NCBI GenBank assembly: GCA_903832735.1
Contig: CAILCO010000081.1
Coordinates: 1-37,976, forward strand
DNA from: an uncultured Sterolibacterium sp.
GTDB taxonomy: Bacteria; Pseudomonadota; Gammaproteobacteria; Burkholderiales; Rhodocyclaceae
Length of the DNA stretch: 37,976 bases
Reading direction: 5' to 3'
Position 1 is the stretch's first letter. Each line of letters starts with the position of its first letter. Both the position numbers and the translations under genes were made by a program. The notes under the pieces are model-generated. The model was not told the DNA's origin. It saw only the letters and a list, made by a program, of their open reading frames with translations, and ran no database searches. Shown piece by piece: positions 18,826 to 27,287 of the stretch.

Positions 18826-19712
18826 GACTTGCGACCCGCCCTGGCGGACTTGCCGCCTTTGCGCCCGGCATGGTCGCGGGCGAACTGCCAGGCGACCCGA
18901 CCGCTGCGCGAGCTGCGCATCAGCGCCCACTGCAGCGCCTCGCCGCGCGCCGCCTCGATCTCCTGTCCGGTCAGCCCGAATTCCCCGAGCCAGTGGGCGC
19001 AGATGGCAAGGTAATGGTCCTGGTCGAAGGGGTAGAAGGAAAGCCAGAGGCCGAAGCGCTCGGACAGCGAAATCTTCTCTTCCACGGTTTCGCCTGGGTG
19101 TATCTCTTCGCCGACATGCTTGGCGTCGAGGTTTTCCGCCATGTATTCCGGCATCAGGTGGCGGCGGTTGGAGGTGGCGTAGATCAGCAGATTGTCGGGC
19201 GTGCCGGCGATCGAGCCGTCGAGCACGCTCTTCAAGGCCTTGTAGCCCGGCTCGCCGGATTCGAAGGAAAGGTCGTCGCAGAAAATGATGAAGCGCTCCG
19301 GTCGGTCATTGATCAGATCGACGATCTCCGCCAGGTCGACCAGATCTGTCTTGTCCACTTCGATCAGACGCAGGCCTTTCGCCGCATACTGGTTGAGCAC
19401 GCCTTTCACCAGCGAGGATTTGCCGGTGCCGCGCGCGCCGGTGAGCAGCACGTTGTTCGCACTCCGGCCGGCGATGAATTGCCGCGTGTTCTGCTCGATG
19501 CGCAGCTTCTGATCGGCAATGCCCTGGAGATCCTTGAGGCGGATGTGGTGCGGTTTGCTCACCGATTGGAGATGGCCGCGGCCGTTGCGCTTGATCCAGC
19601 GGAAGGCCAGCGCATTACGCCAGTCTGGTTCAGGCAGGGGGGGCGGCAGCAGGCTTTCAATGCGCTCGAGCAGAGCCTCCGCGCGCGCCAGGAAATGGGA
19701 AAGGTCAGTCAT
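18822..19712 (-). CDS. DUF815 family AAA+ ATP-binding protein
   Basis: The 296-residue ATPase of the DUF815 family has Walker A LLTGARGTGKSS, Walker B IIFCDDLSFE, and the sensor-like LLIYATSNRRHLMPEYM. The Lys/Arg-rich C-terminal tail is low complexity. No biochemical role is established for the family. It sits directly upstream of the Nudix fusion with a four-base overlap, so the two form an operon. Confidence 0.9.
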   Translation of the reverse strand: MTDLSHFLARAEALLERIESLLPPPLPEPDWRNALAFRWIKRNGRGHLQSVSKPHHIRLKDLQGIADQKLRIEQNTRQFIAGRSANNVLLTGARGTGKSSLVKGVLNQYAAKGLRLIEVDKTDLVDLAEIVDLINDRPERFIIFCDDLSFESGEPGYKALKSVLDGSIAGTPDNLLIYATSNRRHLMPEYMAENLDAKHVGEEIHPGETVEEKISLSERFGLWLSFYPFDQDHYLAICAHWLGEFGLTGQEIEAARGEALQWALMRSSRSGRVAWQFARDHAGRKGGKSARAGRKS

Positions 19713-19820
19713 CGATACACTCCGGGGTGTTCAGACGGGGCCGGGGCTGGATGGAAAATACCCCGACGACGCGTCTGATGTAAGCTTGCACTCTTCAAAA
19801 CCGGGAACTCTAACAGATAC

Positions 19821-21041
19821 ATGTCTAGAATTATCGCCATACTGACCGCGCTGCTGCTTGCCGGCTGCGCCGTTCAGCCTGCCGTTCCGCCCGTTGTTCA
19901 GCCCATTGCCCAGCCCATTGCCCAGCCCGCATTACAACCTACGCCTCAGCCGGTACTGCAGTGCCCGGTCTGCCCTGCGCCCGAACTGCCCAAGCCGTCG
20001 GCCAAGCCGTTCGAGCCGGCTGCGTGGGAAAGTCTGCCGGGTTGGGGCGAGGACGATCTCGGCCCGGCTTTTTCCGCCTTTCTTTCTTCCTGCACTGCGT
20101 TGCAGCGGCGAGAGATCTGGCGTGAGTCCTGCCTTGCCGCGAAGGGTCTCGCCACACGGGACGGCGTTGCGCTGCGCGCCTGGTTCGAAGCGCAACTCCA
20201 GCCCTGGCAATTGATCAACCCGGACGGTGGCCGCGAGGGACTGGTCACCGGCTACTACGAGCCGCTGCTGAAGGGCAACCGGCAGCGCAGCAAGCCTTAC
20301 CTGTATCCCGTCCAGGCTGTCCCGCCCGACCTCATCGACGTGGATCTGGGCGACCTTTATCCGGAACTCAAGCACATGCGGCTGCGCGGCCGGCTGGAAG
20401 GGCGCAAGCTGGTGCCGTATTTCTCGCGCGCCGAATGGGAGAAGACGCACCCCGGCGATGGGGCGCTGCTCTGGGTCGATGACGTCATCGACCTGTTCTT
20501 CATGCAGATCCAGGGATCCGGTCAGGTGCAGTTCGAAGACGGCAGCCGGGTCAGGGTGAGTTATGCCGACCAGAATGGTCACCCTTATCGGTCCATCGGC
20601 CGCTGGCTGATCGATCAGGGTGAACTCAATGCGGACAAGGCCTCGATGCAGGGGATCAAGGCCTGGGCCAAGGCGCACCCGAGCCGTCTGCAGGAACTTC
20701 TCAACAACAATCCCAGCCTGGTATTTTTCCGCGAACTGCCGGCCACCGCGGATGGCCCGCCTGGTGCGCTGGGCGTTCCGCTGACCGCGGAACGCAGTAT
20801 CGCCGTCGATGCCCGATTCACGCCGCTCGGCGCCCCGGTCTGGCTGTTCACCAGCTATCCGAACAGTGAGCGCCCGCTGGCAAAGCTGATGCTGGCGCAG
20901 GATACCGGCGGCGCCATCCGTGGCCCGGTGCGCGCCGACTTTTACTGGGGATCCGGTTCCGACGCCGGCAGCCAGGCCGGCAAGATGCGTCAGAAGGGCC
21001 AGATGTGGGCGCTGTTGCCGAAAGGCTATGCCCCAAAATGA
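19821..21041 (+). CDS. mltA: membrane-bound lytic murein transglycosylase A
   Basis: The 406-residue lipoprotein has a signal peptide with lipobox LLAGC (Cys16). A Pro/Gln-rich linker with short repeats (QPIAQPIAQPALQPTPQP) follows, then the MltA domain (LVTGYYEPLLKG onward). The C-terminal 3D domain carries the catalytic-type Asp in LAQDTGGAIRGPVRADFYWG. MltA cleaves peptidoglycan to 1,6-anhydro products at the outer membrane. Start ATG 19821 directly begins the signal peptide. The stop lies 6 bases from the first NtrC site of amt. Confidence 0.95.
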   Translation: MSRIIAILTALLLAGCAVQPAVPPVVQPIAQPIAQPALQPTPQPVLQCPVCPAPELPKPSAKPFEPAAWESLPGWGEDDLGPAFSAFLSSCTALQRREIWRESCLAAKGLATRDGVALRAWFEAQLQPWQLINPDGGREGLVTGYYEPLLKGNRQRSKPYLYPVQAVPPDLIDVDLGDLYPELKHMRLRGRLEGRKLVPYFSRAEWEKTHPGDGALLWVDDVIDLFFMQIQGSGQVQFEDGSRVRVSYADQNGHPYRSIGRWLIDQGELNADKASMQGIKAWAKAHPSRLQELLNNNPSLVFFRELPATADGPPGALGVPLTAERSIAVDARFTPLGAPVWLFTSYPNSERPLAKLMLAQDTGGAIRGPVRADFYWGSGSDAGSQAGKMRQKGQMWALLPKGYAPK

Positions 21042-21047
21042 ATCATT

Positions 21048-21064
21048 GGCACCGTGTTGGTGCC
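21048..21064. promoter_or_regulatory. NtrC binding site 1 upstream of amt
   Basis: GGCACCGTGTTGGTGCC is a perfect palindrome of 6-base arms with a 5-base centre. It fits the known NtrC pattern TGCACY-N5-GGTGCA apart from the outermost bases. Its centre is about 31 bases, or three helical turns, from site 2. Confidence 0.75.
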
Positions 21065-21078
21065 TATTACTGATGTAA

Positions 21079-21095
21079 TACACCATGTTGGTGCG
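21079..21095. promoter_or_regulatory. NtrC binding site 2 upstream of amt
   Basis: TACACCATGTTGGTGCG has CACC-N5-GGTG core arms and the same GTT-GGTGC right half as site 1. It lies on the same helical face as site 1, as expected for cooperative binding of NtrC dimers. Confidence 0.7.
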
Positions 21096-21156
21096 TTAAT
21101 CCTCCGAGCCCTACTCTGGTTGTCTGTAAGTAATTGAATTAAAGGAATTGCATATT

Positions 21157-21174
21157 TTGGTGCAATAATTGCTT
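21157..21174 (+). promoter_or_regulatory. sigma-54 promoter of amt
   Basis: TTGGTGCAATAATTGCTT contains GG (21159–21160) and GC (21171–21172) exactly 10 bases apart, with TTGCT in the -12 box. It is 34 bases before the amt ATG and about 80–110 bases from the NtrC sites. Confidence 0.75.
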
Positions 21175-21207
21175 TATGCCTTCGATTAGTGCTAACGGAG
21201 CCCCAAT

Positions 21208-22410
21208 ATGGAAAATCTGAAAAACGCCAGCGATGTCCTGTTCATTCTGCTGGGTGCAATCATGATCCTGGCGATGCACGCCGGTTTCGCTTTCCTTGAA
21301 CTCGGTACGGTGCGCAAGAAGAACCAGATCAATGCGCTGGTGAAAATTTTGGTCGATTTCTCGATGTCCACGCTGGCCTATTTCTTTATCGGCTATACGA
21401 TTGCTTATGGCGTGAATTTCTTCTCCGGCGCCGAGGTCCTGGCCCAGAAGAACGGCTACGAACTGGTCAAGTTCTTCTTCCTGCTGACCTTTGCTGCAGC
21501 CATTCCTGCCATCGTCTCAGGCGGCATCGCCGAGCGCGCCAGGTTCAATCCGCAACTCGCCGCCACCTTTCTTCTGGTCGGCTTCGTCTACCCTTTCTTC
21601 GAGGGCATCGCCTGGAATCACGCCTACGGCGTGCAGGACTGGTTGAAGGCCGCGTTCGGCGAGGAGTTCCATGATTTCGCCGGCTCCGTGGTGGTCCATG
21701 CGATGGGCGGCTGGATCGGCCTGGCGGCGGTGCTGCTGCTCGGTGCGCGACGCGGCCGCTATAGCAAGGACGGCGGGATCGCCGCGCATCCGCCGTCCTC
21801 CGTTCCTTTTCTCGCCCTGGGCGCGTGGATACTTACCGTCGGCTGGTTCGGCTTCAACGTGATGAGCGCCCAGTCGCTGGTGAATGTCTCCGGCCTGGTG
21901 GCAATAAATTCGCTGATGGCGATGGTTGGGGGCACGCTGGCGGCCCTGGTGGCGGGCAAGAACGACCCCGGCTTCGTGCACAACGGGCCGCTCGCCGGCC
22001 TGGTGGCGATATGTGCCGGCTCCGACTTGATGCACCCGATAGGCGCCTTGATCACCGGAGCCATCGCCGGGGGAATGTTCGTCTGGATGTTCACGCTGAC
22101 CCAGAACCGCTGGAAGATCGACGACGTACTCGGCGTCTGGCCTCTGCATGGCCTGTGCGGCGCCTGGGGCGGCATCGCCGCCGGCATTTTCGGGATCACC
22201 AGCCTGGGCGGCAGGGGAGGCGTCAGCCTGATGGCGCAGATAGCGGGCACCGCCCTAGGTGTGACGGTCGCGCTGACCGGCGGTTTCATCGTTTATGGTT
22301 TGTTGAAAATGACCGTCGGCCTGCGCCTCGATGCGGAAGAGGAGTTCAACGGGGCCGACCTATCGATACACAAGATCACTTCATCGGCGGAGCGCGAAAC
22401 CCTGTGGTGA
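21208..22410 (+). CDS. amt: ammonium transporter
   Basis: The 400-residue Amt/MEP/Rh channel has about eleven hydrophobic helices. Recognised segments include FLELGTVRKKNQINAL, GGIAERARF, AWNHAYG, the HAMGG pore His, GWFGFNVMSAQS and DVLGVWPLHGLCGAWGGIAAG with the second pore His. It lets ammonium in across the inner membrane. There is no glnK next to it, so PII would act from elsewhere. Sigma-54 and NtrC elements upstream imply nitrogen-limited expression. Confidence 0.95.
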   Translation: MENLKNASDVLFILLGAIMILAMHAGFAFLELGTVRKKNQINALVKILVDFSMSTLAYFFIGYTIAYGVNFFSGAEVLAQKNGYELVKFFFLLTFAAAIPAIVSGGIAERARFNPQLAATFLLVGFVYPFFEGIAWNHAYGVQDWLKAAFGEEFHDFAGSVVVHAMGGWIGLAAVLLLGARRGRYSKDGGIAAHPPSSVPFLALGAWILTVGWFGFNVMSAQSLVNVSGLVAINSLMAMVGGTLAALVAGKNDPGFVHNGPLAGLVAICAGSDLMHPIGALITGAIAGGMFVWMFTLTQNRWKIDDVLGVWPLHGLCGAWGGIAAGIFGITSLGGRGGVSLMAQIAGTALGVTVALTGGFIVYGLLKMTVGLRLDAEEEFNGADLSIHKITSSAERETLW

Positions 22411-22463
22411 CATCTGTGATGATGGAGAGGAATAAAGTCTGTCGGACAGATGACAAGATGGAC

Positions 22464-22491
22464 AAAGCCCGGCCCGTGCCGGGCTTTTTTT
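22464..22491 (+). terminator. amt terminator
   Basis: AAAGCCCGGC-CCGT-GCCGGGCTTT is a 10-base-pair stem with a 4-base loop that runs into seven T residues. It is a strong intrinsic terminator about 55 bases after the amt stop. The stretch from 22492 to 22663 shows no gene. Confidence 0.9.
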
Positions 22492-22663
22492 AACTGTGAG
22501 CTCGGTTCACCTTTCATTGCTGTCGCCCAAGAAAAATGTGCCCGGTGAGTCAACCTCGGTCAGACCGGCCGCATTTGTCAGGTTCGCATATCGATCCTTG
22601 CCGTAAAGTTTCGCCTAACGGTTCTCTTCAACGGCATGGGATTTGCTCGATCATCCAGCCCCT

Positions 22664-23617
22664 TCAGTGCATTCCACCCATCATCACATTCACTGCACTG
22701 GCGGCATTGTTTACCGACATGCCGGCATTTTGCAGGGCAGTCTGCATGGAGGCAGCAGAAGTCATGTCGGCGATTTGCATGGCTATCGTTCCATTGGCAT
22801 TCATGACCGGCATAGTAATGTTCGTGACGTTTTGCCCGCTTAGCGCGGTCATCATCGCTGCTGATTTAGTCGGATCAGCGGCCAGGTAGCTGGTCATGAC
22901 TCTTGACATCGCAGCGACCGCACATGCCATTTGCTGCGAGGCGGTAGTGCCCGCAGTATTGCAGGGAACACCATTGGCATCGGTCAGCAAACTGGAGTTC
23001 TTTGCCGCCAGGGCGACCCTGCCCAATTGCTTGACCATATTGGACTGCAAAGTCAGCACGGGGGAATTGGCGCCATTATTTTTCAGATCGATCACCGGCA
23101 TCACACTCAAGTCGATACCCAGCGAGGCCATGACAGACTGGACGGCGGCAATCGCTTGATTGATCTTGGTCGCGTCTATGGTCGTCATGCTTACCGCGCT
23201 GGCGGCCATTTCACTGAAAGGCGTGACGTAGACGGTCGTCGTGCCTGAAACCGCAGGCACGACGGCGCGCATGGTCATGATGTAGGGGATGTCGCTCCCT
23301 GTCGTTTCATCCATCATGGTGCTGGCCGCTGCCGCCAAGACTTTCACCATCGCGGGGCCGGTATAGCCGTCACTGAAGCTCACGCTATAGGAGCCATCAG
23401 CGCCCGTGGTGCCTGAGGCGCAGGAAGCATCGGGCTCCGGTGCGCCGTTGACGATCCTGCAGGCAAGAACCTTGGCCTGCTTGATGATACCTTTGGCTGC
23501 CGTACCGCCGATACTCGTTGGTGTGAGCAAGGCTGCCGAAGAAGACGCGCCGCCACCACCGCAGCCCGCCAGCATCAATGCCGTTGCGCAGGCTATTGCC
23601 GTTGCCTTGTTCATCAT
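22664..23617 (-). CDS. lipoprotein of unknown function
   Basis: The 317-residue protein has a signal peptide and lipobox LMLAGC followed by a GGGGASSS linker. The next region (AKGIIKQAKVLACRIV…GADGSYSVSFSDGYTGPAMVKV) resembles a carboxypeptidase-regulatory or beta-sandwich repeat. A long Ala/Met/Ser/Thr-rich helical region follows (SEMAASAV… to NVMMGGMH). ATG 23617 has an AAGGGAT ribosome site. It lies 62 bases downstream of the DUF5666 gene on the same strand and is probably the last gene of that operon. The function is unknown; an outer-membrane or surface location is inferred. Confidence 0.82.
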   Translation of the reverse strand: MMNKATAIACATALMLAGCGGGGASSSAALLTPTSIGGTAAKGIIKQAKVLACRIVNGAPEPDASCASGTTGADGSYSVSFSDGYTGPAMVKVLAAAASTMMDETTGSDIPYIMTMRAVVPAVSGTTTVYVTPFSEMAASAVSMTTIDATKINQAIAAVQSVMASLGIDLSVMPVIDLKNNGANSPVLTLQSNMVKQLGRVALAAKNSSLLTDANGVPCNTAGTTASQQMACAVAAMSRVMTSYLAADPTKSAAMMTALSGQNVTNITMPVMNANGTIAMQIADMTSAASMQTALQNAGMSVNNAASAVNVMMGGMH

Positions 23618-23679
23618 TTCATCCCTTTCGTCGATTAATATTTTGAAAAATTCTGCGAAAAATGCTTTTCTTGTCGGGC

Positions 23680-25386
23680 CTACAACAAGGTGATCGACGT
23701 CGCTGTGTATTGCCCCGCCGAGTACTGGACATTGACCCCGACGCTCGATCCGGACATCATGCCGCGCCCGCCCATCATGCCGCTCCCACCCGTGACAGAG
23801 ACACCATTGCTCTGTATGGTCAGCCCGTTCAGCATGAAGCTCGTCGCCGTAACGTTGTAGGCGATTCCTTCCATGTAAGTGGTGCCCGGGATGGACCCCG
23901 AACCTGAGGAAGATCCTGTTCCTGCTGGTGTGCCGGAAGCGGAGGAAGCCGACTGCGTGAAGCTGATCACCGAGGCTGTCAGGGTGCCTCCATTCAATAT
24001 CCCCCGGACGTTTACCGACTGGCCAACGGCCAGATTGCTGGCGCTGCCATTGATCAGGAACGGGCTGGCAGCCATGAGAGCGCCCATGCTGAAACCCGAA
24101 TCGATGGACATCGTGAACCGTTGCGTCACCGGGTTGTAACTGGTGATCGTCCCCATCAGGTCGAGCGTGGAACCTGCGGGGGCTTGTGCGGGATTAAGCG
24201 CCACGATCGCGATTGTGCTTGCTCGCACGATATTGTTTGCCACCGCGCCGGTGATCTCGACATACGCACCGTTGGCCAAGTCCTTGAGCGTGCCACCGCT
24301 GAAGCTGGCCGAACTGGCGTCAACAACCACGCCGCGCACGGTAAAACTCGACGCCGAAATGAAGTTCAGAACCGTACCGTAGAGTTCGACGGCGGTCGCG
24401 GCAGGCGGAGAGTAGACCATGATGCTGGTCGCAGTCAGCTTGCCCGTGGCCGCGTCATATGGCCCCACCGCCACAACGTACTTTCCGTCCGCCAGTGTTA
24501 TTCCCGCCGGAGAAATTGCCGCCTTGCCGGGATCAACGGTCACGTTGAGCAATTTGAAACTGCCATTGCCGGAGGAAGCGGAAATTGCGCCTGAGAGTGT
24601 CAGATTGCCCGTGGCCGAGGCAGACCACTTGATGCGGATGTTGCTGGCAATGATCATGTTCCCTGTGGGCGCGGCGTTGCTCCATACCGTGACCAGTTCG
24701 CCGTTGGCCAAAGCGGCGCCTGCTGGAGTTATCACCGAGGCAGCGAGATTGACCGTGTTATTGCCAATAGCGAAAGATCCGGTCGTCGCGTTGTATTGCG
24801 ACACGTAGCCAGTCAATCGAATTCCTGTGCCGGCGGTCTTCTGTACGATCAGTGTCGCTTGAACAGAAGTATTGCCTTGCACGTCGGACTTCAGCAGTCC
24901 ATAAACAGCAACACGGTCGCCGACTTGGATGGCTGCAAGCGATGCATAGCCAGAGTAGGCTGTGACAGGACCTTGAGTTGTGTCGGTATTCACGGTAACG
25001 CTAGTACCGAGCACGGAAATTCCGTTAGGGCCCACGGACGTAACCGATCCGAGCAATTCCGGAGACACCGTGGCCGTGGTGATTGCGCCATTATTGTCGT
25101 AGCCGAACTCGAGCATTTGACCAAGCATGACGCCCGTCGACGGCAGCGCGAGCGCTAAGCCTTGATCCTCTTCGGAACTATAACTTGCCAGCGTATCGTC
25201 CCGACGAGTACCGTCGACGATCAGGCTACCGAAACCCGTTGCGACACCGAGCCCGGTCCCGCCGGAGCCAATGATCCCGCTCAAAGCGCCGACGCTTCCG
25301 CCACCGCCTCCCCCACAGCCCTGCATCGGCAGGGCAAGCGCGATAAGCACGAGCAGCGCGCAAATTCGGCTAAGAGTTGTCATCAT
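23680..25386 (-). CDS. DUF5666 repeat lipoprotein
   Basis: The 568-residue protein has a signal peptide with lipobox-like PMQGC and a GGGGGG linker. About six repeats of a small beta-rich domain of DUF5666 type follow, each with a pattern like GTV…SFTVRGVVVDASSA…L.NGAYVEITGAV. Repeat hallmarks recur at LTGYVSQYNATTGSF, LSGAISASSGNGSF, LYGTVLNFISASSF, LMGTITSYNPVTQRF and MEGIAYNVTATSF. The C-terminal region is Gly/Met/Ser-rich (GGSGMMGGRGMMSGSS). GAGGAA precedes ATG 25386. No function is established; it looks like a secreted, surface-attached scaffold. Confidence 0.85.
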   Translation of the reverse strand: MMTTLSRICALLVLIALALPMQGCGGGGGGSVGALSGIIGSGGTGLGVATGFGSLIVDGTRRDDTLASYSSEEDQGLALALPSTGVMLGQMLEFGYDNNGAITTATVSPELLGSVTSVGPNGISVLGTSVTVNTDTTQGPVTAYSGYASLAAIQVGDRVAVYGLLKSDVQGNTSVQATLIVQKTAGTGIRLTGYVSQYNATTGSFAIGNNTVNLAASVITPAGAALANGELVTVWSNAAPTGNMIIASNIRIKWSASATGNLTLSGAISASSGNGSFKLLNVTVDPGKAAISPAGITLADGKYVVAVGPYDAATGKLTATSIMVYSPPAATAVELYGTVLNFISASSFTVRGVVVDASSASFSGGTLKDLANGAYVEITGAVANNIVRASTIAIVALNPAQAPAGSTLDLMGTITSYNPVTQRFTMSIDSGFSMGALMAASPFLINGSASNLAVGQSVNVRGILNGGTLTASVISFTQSASSASGTPAGTGSSSGSGSIPGTTYMEGIAYNVTATSFMLNGLTIQSNGVSVTGGSGMMGGRGMMSGSSVGVNVQYSAGQYTATSITLL

Positions 25387-25413
25387 CAGCGTTCCTCTAT
25401 AATTCGATTGTTG

Positions 25414-26223
25414 CTAGCGCTTTGCCGCTGGGCCACAATAGCTGTACATGCCAAGGCGGAATCGCTGGTTGGCATCGGTCCGTCCCTCATCCTGTTGATT
25501 CAACTTGGTGGCTACACGGACGATTTCCCGGAATCCTTTTAACCATATCTTTCGCGACAAAGCCGCCAGTACCTCAACCGATTCTTCGGTAAATCCCTCT
25601 ACAAATACGGCTTGTTCAAGCATTGGCACAACGCCGGAAATATTGCTAACCGCGGACGCGATATGGTCTGCCACATTGTCGGCAAATATCTGCAACATCT
25701 CGGCTGTTCCATCTTTCGGGATAAACGCTTCGGCACACAGTTCGACCTGGTCTGCGCAGTCCTCGACTTGGCGCAGTACACCCAATCGCAGCAGTTCCTG
25801 ATAAACCACGTTGGGTCGAACATCCTTGGAAATAGAGTAGGCCAGCGCATCGAAAGACCCAGACTTGCCGTGGCGAGCGAGGATCATCGGCTTACCGCGC
25901 TTATCTGAATATTCCCGGTCGGTGCTCCAGCGAGCAAATACCGCCATGGCCAAGCTGAGGTTTTTTGCCTTGGCAGGCGCTTGACCGGCCTCACGCCACG
26001 CGTGGACATCCTTTCTGTGGACGCCGGACAGGGTGCTCAGGCTTGAATCGGTAAGCTTCGCTCCATTGGCCTCAAGTACGCGTTCGGCGGCGGCAACGAA
26101 TTCAGTCTTGAGCGCGCTGGTAAATTGCGTATAGCTCACTCCCTCGCGCACCAGCAGTTCAATCAATGGCCCGTTCAGTTGCAAAGCAGCCTGCAAAACG
26201 AGCGAGGTACGAGAATCCGACAT
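25414..26223 (-). CDS. DUF6502 family protein, probable DNA-binding regulator
   Basis: The 269-residue cytoplasmic protein resembles the DUF6502 family. There is no signal peptide. Residues about 57–80 (TDSSLSTLSGVHRKDVHAWREAG) read like a helix-turn-helix, followed by a YSDKRGKPMILARHG segment and a helical C-terminal half. It is the first gene of a minus-strand unit with the DUF5666 and lipoprotein genes, 27 bases from the DUF5666 start. A palindrome lies 27 bases before its ATG, which would fit autoregulation. The regulatory role is inferred from position and the HTH-like stretch. Confidence 0.8.
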   Translation of the reverse strand: MSDSRTSLVLQAALQLNGPLIELLVREGVSYTQFTSALKTEFVAAAERVLEANGAKLTDSSLSTLSGVHRKDVHAWREAGQAPAKAKNLSLAMAVFARWSTDREYSDKRGKPMILARHGKSGSFDALAYSISKDVRPNVVYQELLRLGVLRQVEDCADQVELCAEAFIPKDGTAEMLQIFADNVADHIASAVSNISGVVPMLEQAVFVEGFTEESVEVLAALSRKIWLKGFREIVRVATKLNQQDEGRTDANQRFRLGMYSYCGPAAKR

Positions 26224-26249
26224 TGGCTACCGAAAGACCATGATCTAAG

Positions 26250-26268
26250 TGTGGGAAAGTTTCACACA
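26250..26268 (-). promoter_or_regulatory. operator-like palindrome and promoter of the DUF6502 operon
   Basis: TGTGGGAAAGTTTCACACA is a 19-base near-perfect inverted repeat (pattern TGTGnGAAAsTTTCnCACA). On the minus strand a perfect -35 box TTGACA lies at 26286–26281. Seventeen bases further is GAAACT (26263–26258), a weak -10 inside the palindrome. Binding there would block transcription. Confidence 0.5.
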
Positions 26269-26287
26269 CCAAGATCAACCTGTCAAG

Positions 26288-26577
26288 GAGCATTCTGGCC
26301 TTGATTGCGCGGTGCGATTTTCTGACGAACTAGTTACCTTCTGCACCGGCGAAGATTTCGCCAGCGAGCCGGGTTGGGGTCGTTGATGCGCCGCTCCTTC
26401 ATGCGGCTTTCAAACAATGATCGCTTGCCAGAAAGGCACGAGCTTGAGCGAGGGAGTGTGGAACAGCGGATAGATTACAGAAACGTAATGTCCAGGTAAG
26501 CCTACAGTAGGGTAGTACATGTCAAACTGCCGGCTGTTGCAATTCAACGGGATATTTCGCCATGGCTGTTGGCATGC
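26288..26577. other. intergenic stretch with no recognised gene
   Basis: About 290 bases between the divergent DUF6502 operon and the DUF411 remnant. Short open frames exist on both strands, but none has a recognisable domain, a good ribosome site or an RNA-like structure. It may include decayed 5' sequence of the DUF411 gene, though the CxxC-containing N-terminal part could not be found. Confidence 0.4.
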
Positions 26578-26800
26578 ATGTTTGAGTCCTGCCATACCGC
26601 CAAGATTGGCAGATATTTAGTGATGGGCGATGTACCGGCAGCCGATATCCGCCGGCTGCTGCAGGAGAAGCCCGAGGCAATCGGCCTGAGCATGCCAGGC
26701 ATGCTCAGGGTCTCCCGGCATGAAACAAGGCAGCCCAGTTTCCTATGAAACCCTGTTTGTCCAACTGGACGGCACAACCCGTGTTTTTGCGCGCCACCAA
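26578..26800 (+). pseudogene. DUF411 metal-related protein remnant, frameshifted
   Basis: One frame reads FESCHTAKIGRYLVMGDVPA, then ADIRRLLQEKPEAIGLSMPGM, which is the middle of a DUF411 protein (family pattern GSCHTA…G…EGHVPA.DI.RLL.E.P.A.GLAVPGMP.GSPGM). The expected GSPGM then continues in another frame as GSPGMKQGSPVSYETLFVQL and ends near VFARH. The family's signal peptide and N-terminal Cys motif are missing. The gene is therefore 5'-truncated and broken by a frameshift near 26700. DUF411 genes often sit beside copper and silver resistance genes, as here. Confidence 0.75.
26686..26708. repeat. perfect palindrome at the DUF411 frameshift
   Basis: CTGAGCATGCC, a single A, then GGCATGCTCAG form a perfect inverted repeat with 11-base arms. 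The reading frame of the DUF411 remnant is lost at its right arm. Confidence 0.85.
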
Positions 26801-26825
26801 GCCGCCTTTATTGAAGAGAGAAACC

Positions 26826-27200
26826 ATGAAAATTCACGTCGCCCTTACCCTCGCAGCGCTTACTGTTGGCCTTCCCACTGCAGTTGCTGCCGCGGACGAT
26901 CACGCCAGCCATGGCGCCATGTCCGGCAATATGCATAACGGGACGCATGAGCCAATGCCAGGCACCGCTCCGGCCGCCGCGCCGATGGCCGACGGGATAG
27001 TCAAGAAGGTGGACAAGCCTGGCGGCAAGCTGACCATCGCCCACGGCCCCTTGCCCAACGGCATGCCCGCCATGACTATGTCGTTCCGTGTCAAAGAGTC
27101 GGCCTGGCTCGGCCAAGTCAAGGCAGGCGAGCACATCCGATTTTCGGTCGATACCATCAACGGTGAGATGACGGTGACAGGCCTCGAACGCCTGAAATAA
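26826..27200 (+). CDS. cusF: periplasmic copper/silver chaperone, CusF-like
   Basis: The 124-residue protein has a signal peptide (to about AAA21), a His/Met-rich stretch (DDHASHGAMSGNMHNGTHEPM) and a CusF-type OB-fold domain (about 50–124). The domain carries the metal motif region ADGIVKKVDKPGGKLTIAHGPLP and MPAMTMSFRVK. CusF hands Cu(I) or Ag(I) to the CusCBA pump. ATG 26826 begins the signal peptide and has AGAGAG upstream. It is the first intact gene of the efflux operon. Confidence 0.9.
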   Translation: MKIHVALTLAALTVGLPTAVAAADDHASHGAMSGNMHNGTHEPMPGTAPAAAPMADGIVKKVDKPGGKLTIAHGPLPNGMPAMTMSFRVKESAWLGQVKAGEHIRFSVDTINGEMTVTGLERLK

Positions 27201-27287
27201 CACGGCATGCTTCTGCGCGATGTCCAGTCTCTCGCGCACGGGAAGGCGGTATCAGCAGGAACCGCGTGGGAAGCATTGAGGAAACCT

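Noticed and set aside
19858-20214. 118-residue plus-strand open frame inside mltA
   Set aside because: Out-of-frame shadow of the Pro/Gln-rich linker repeats in mltA.
26410-26595. 61-residue minus-strand open frame upstream of the DUF411 remnant
   Set aside because: No ribosome site, no domain and it overlaps the DUF411 coding remnant on the other strand.
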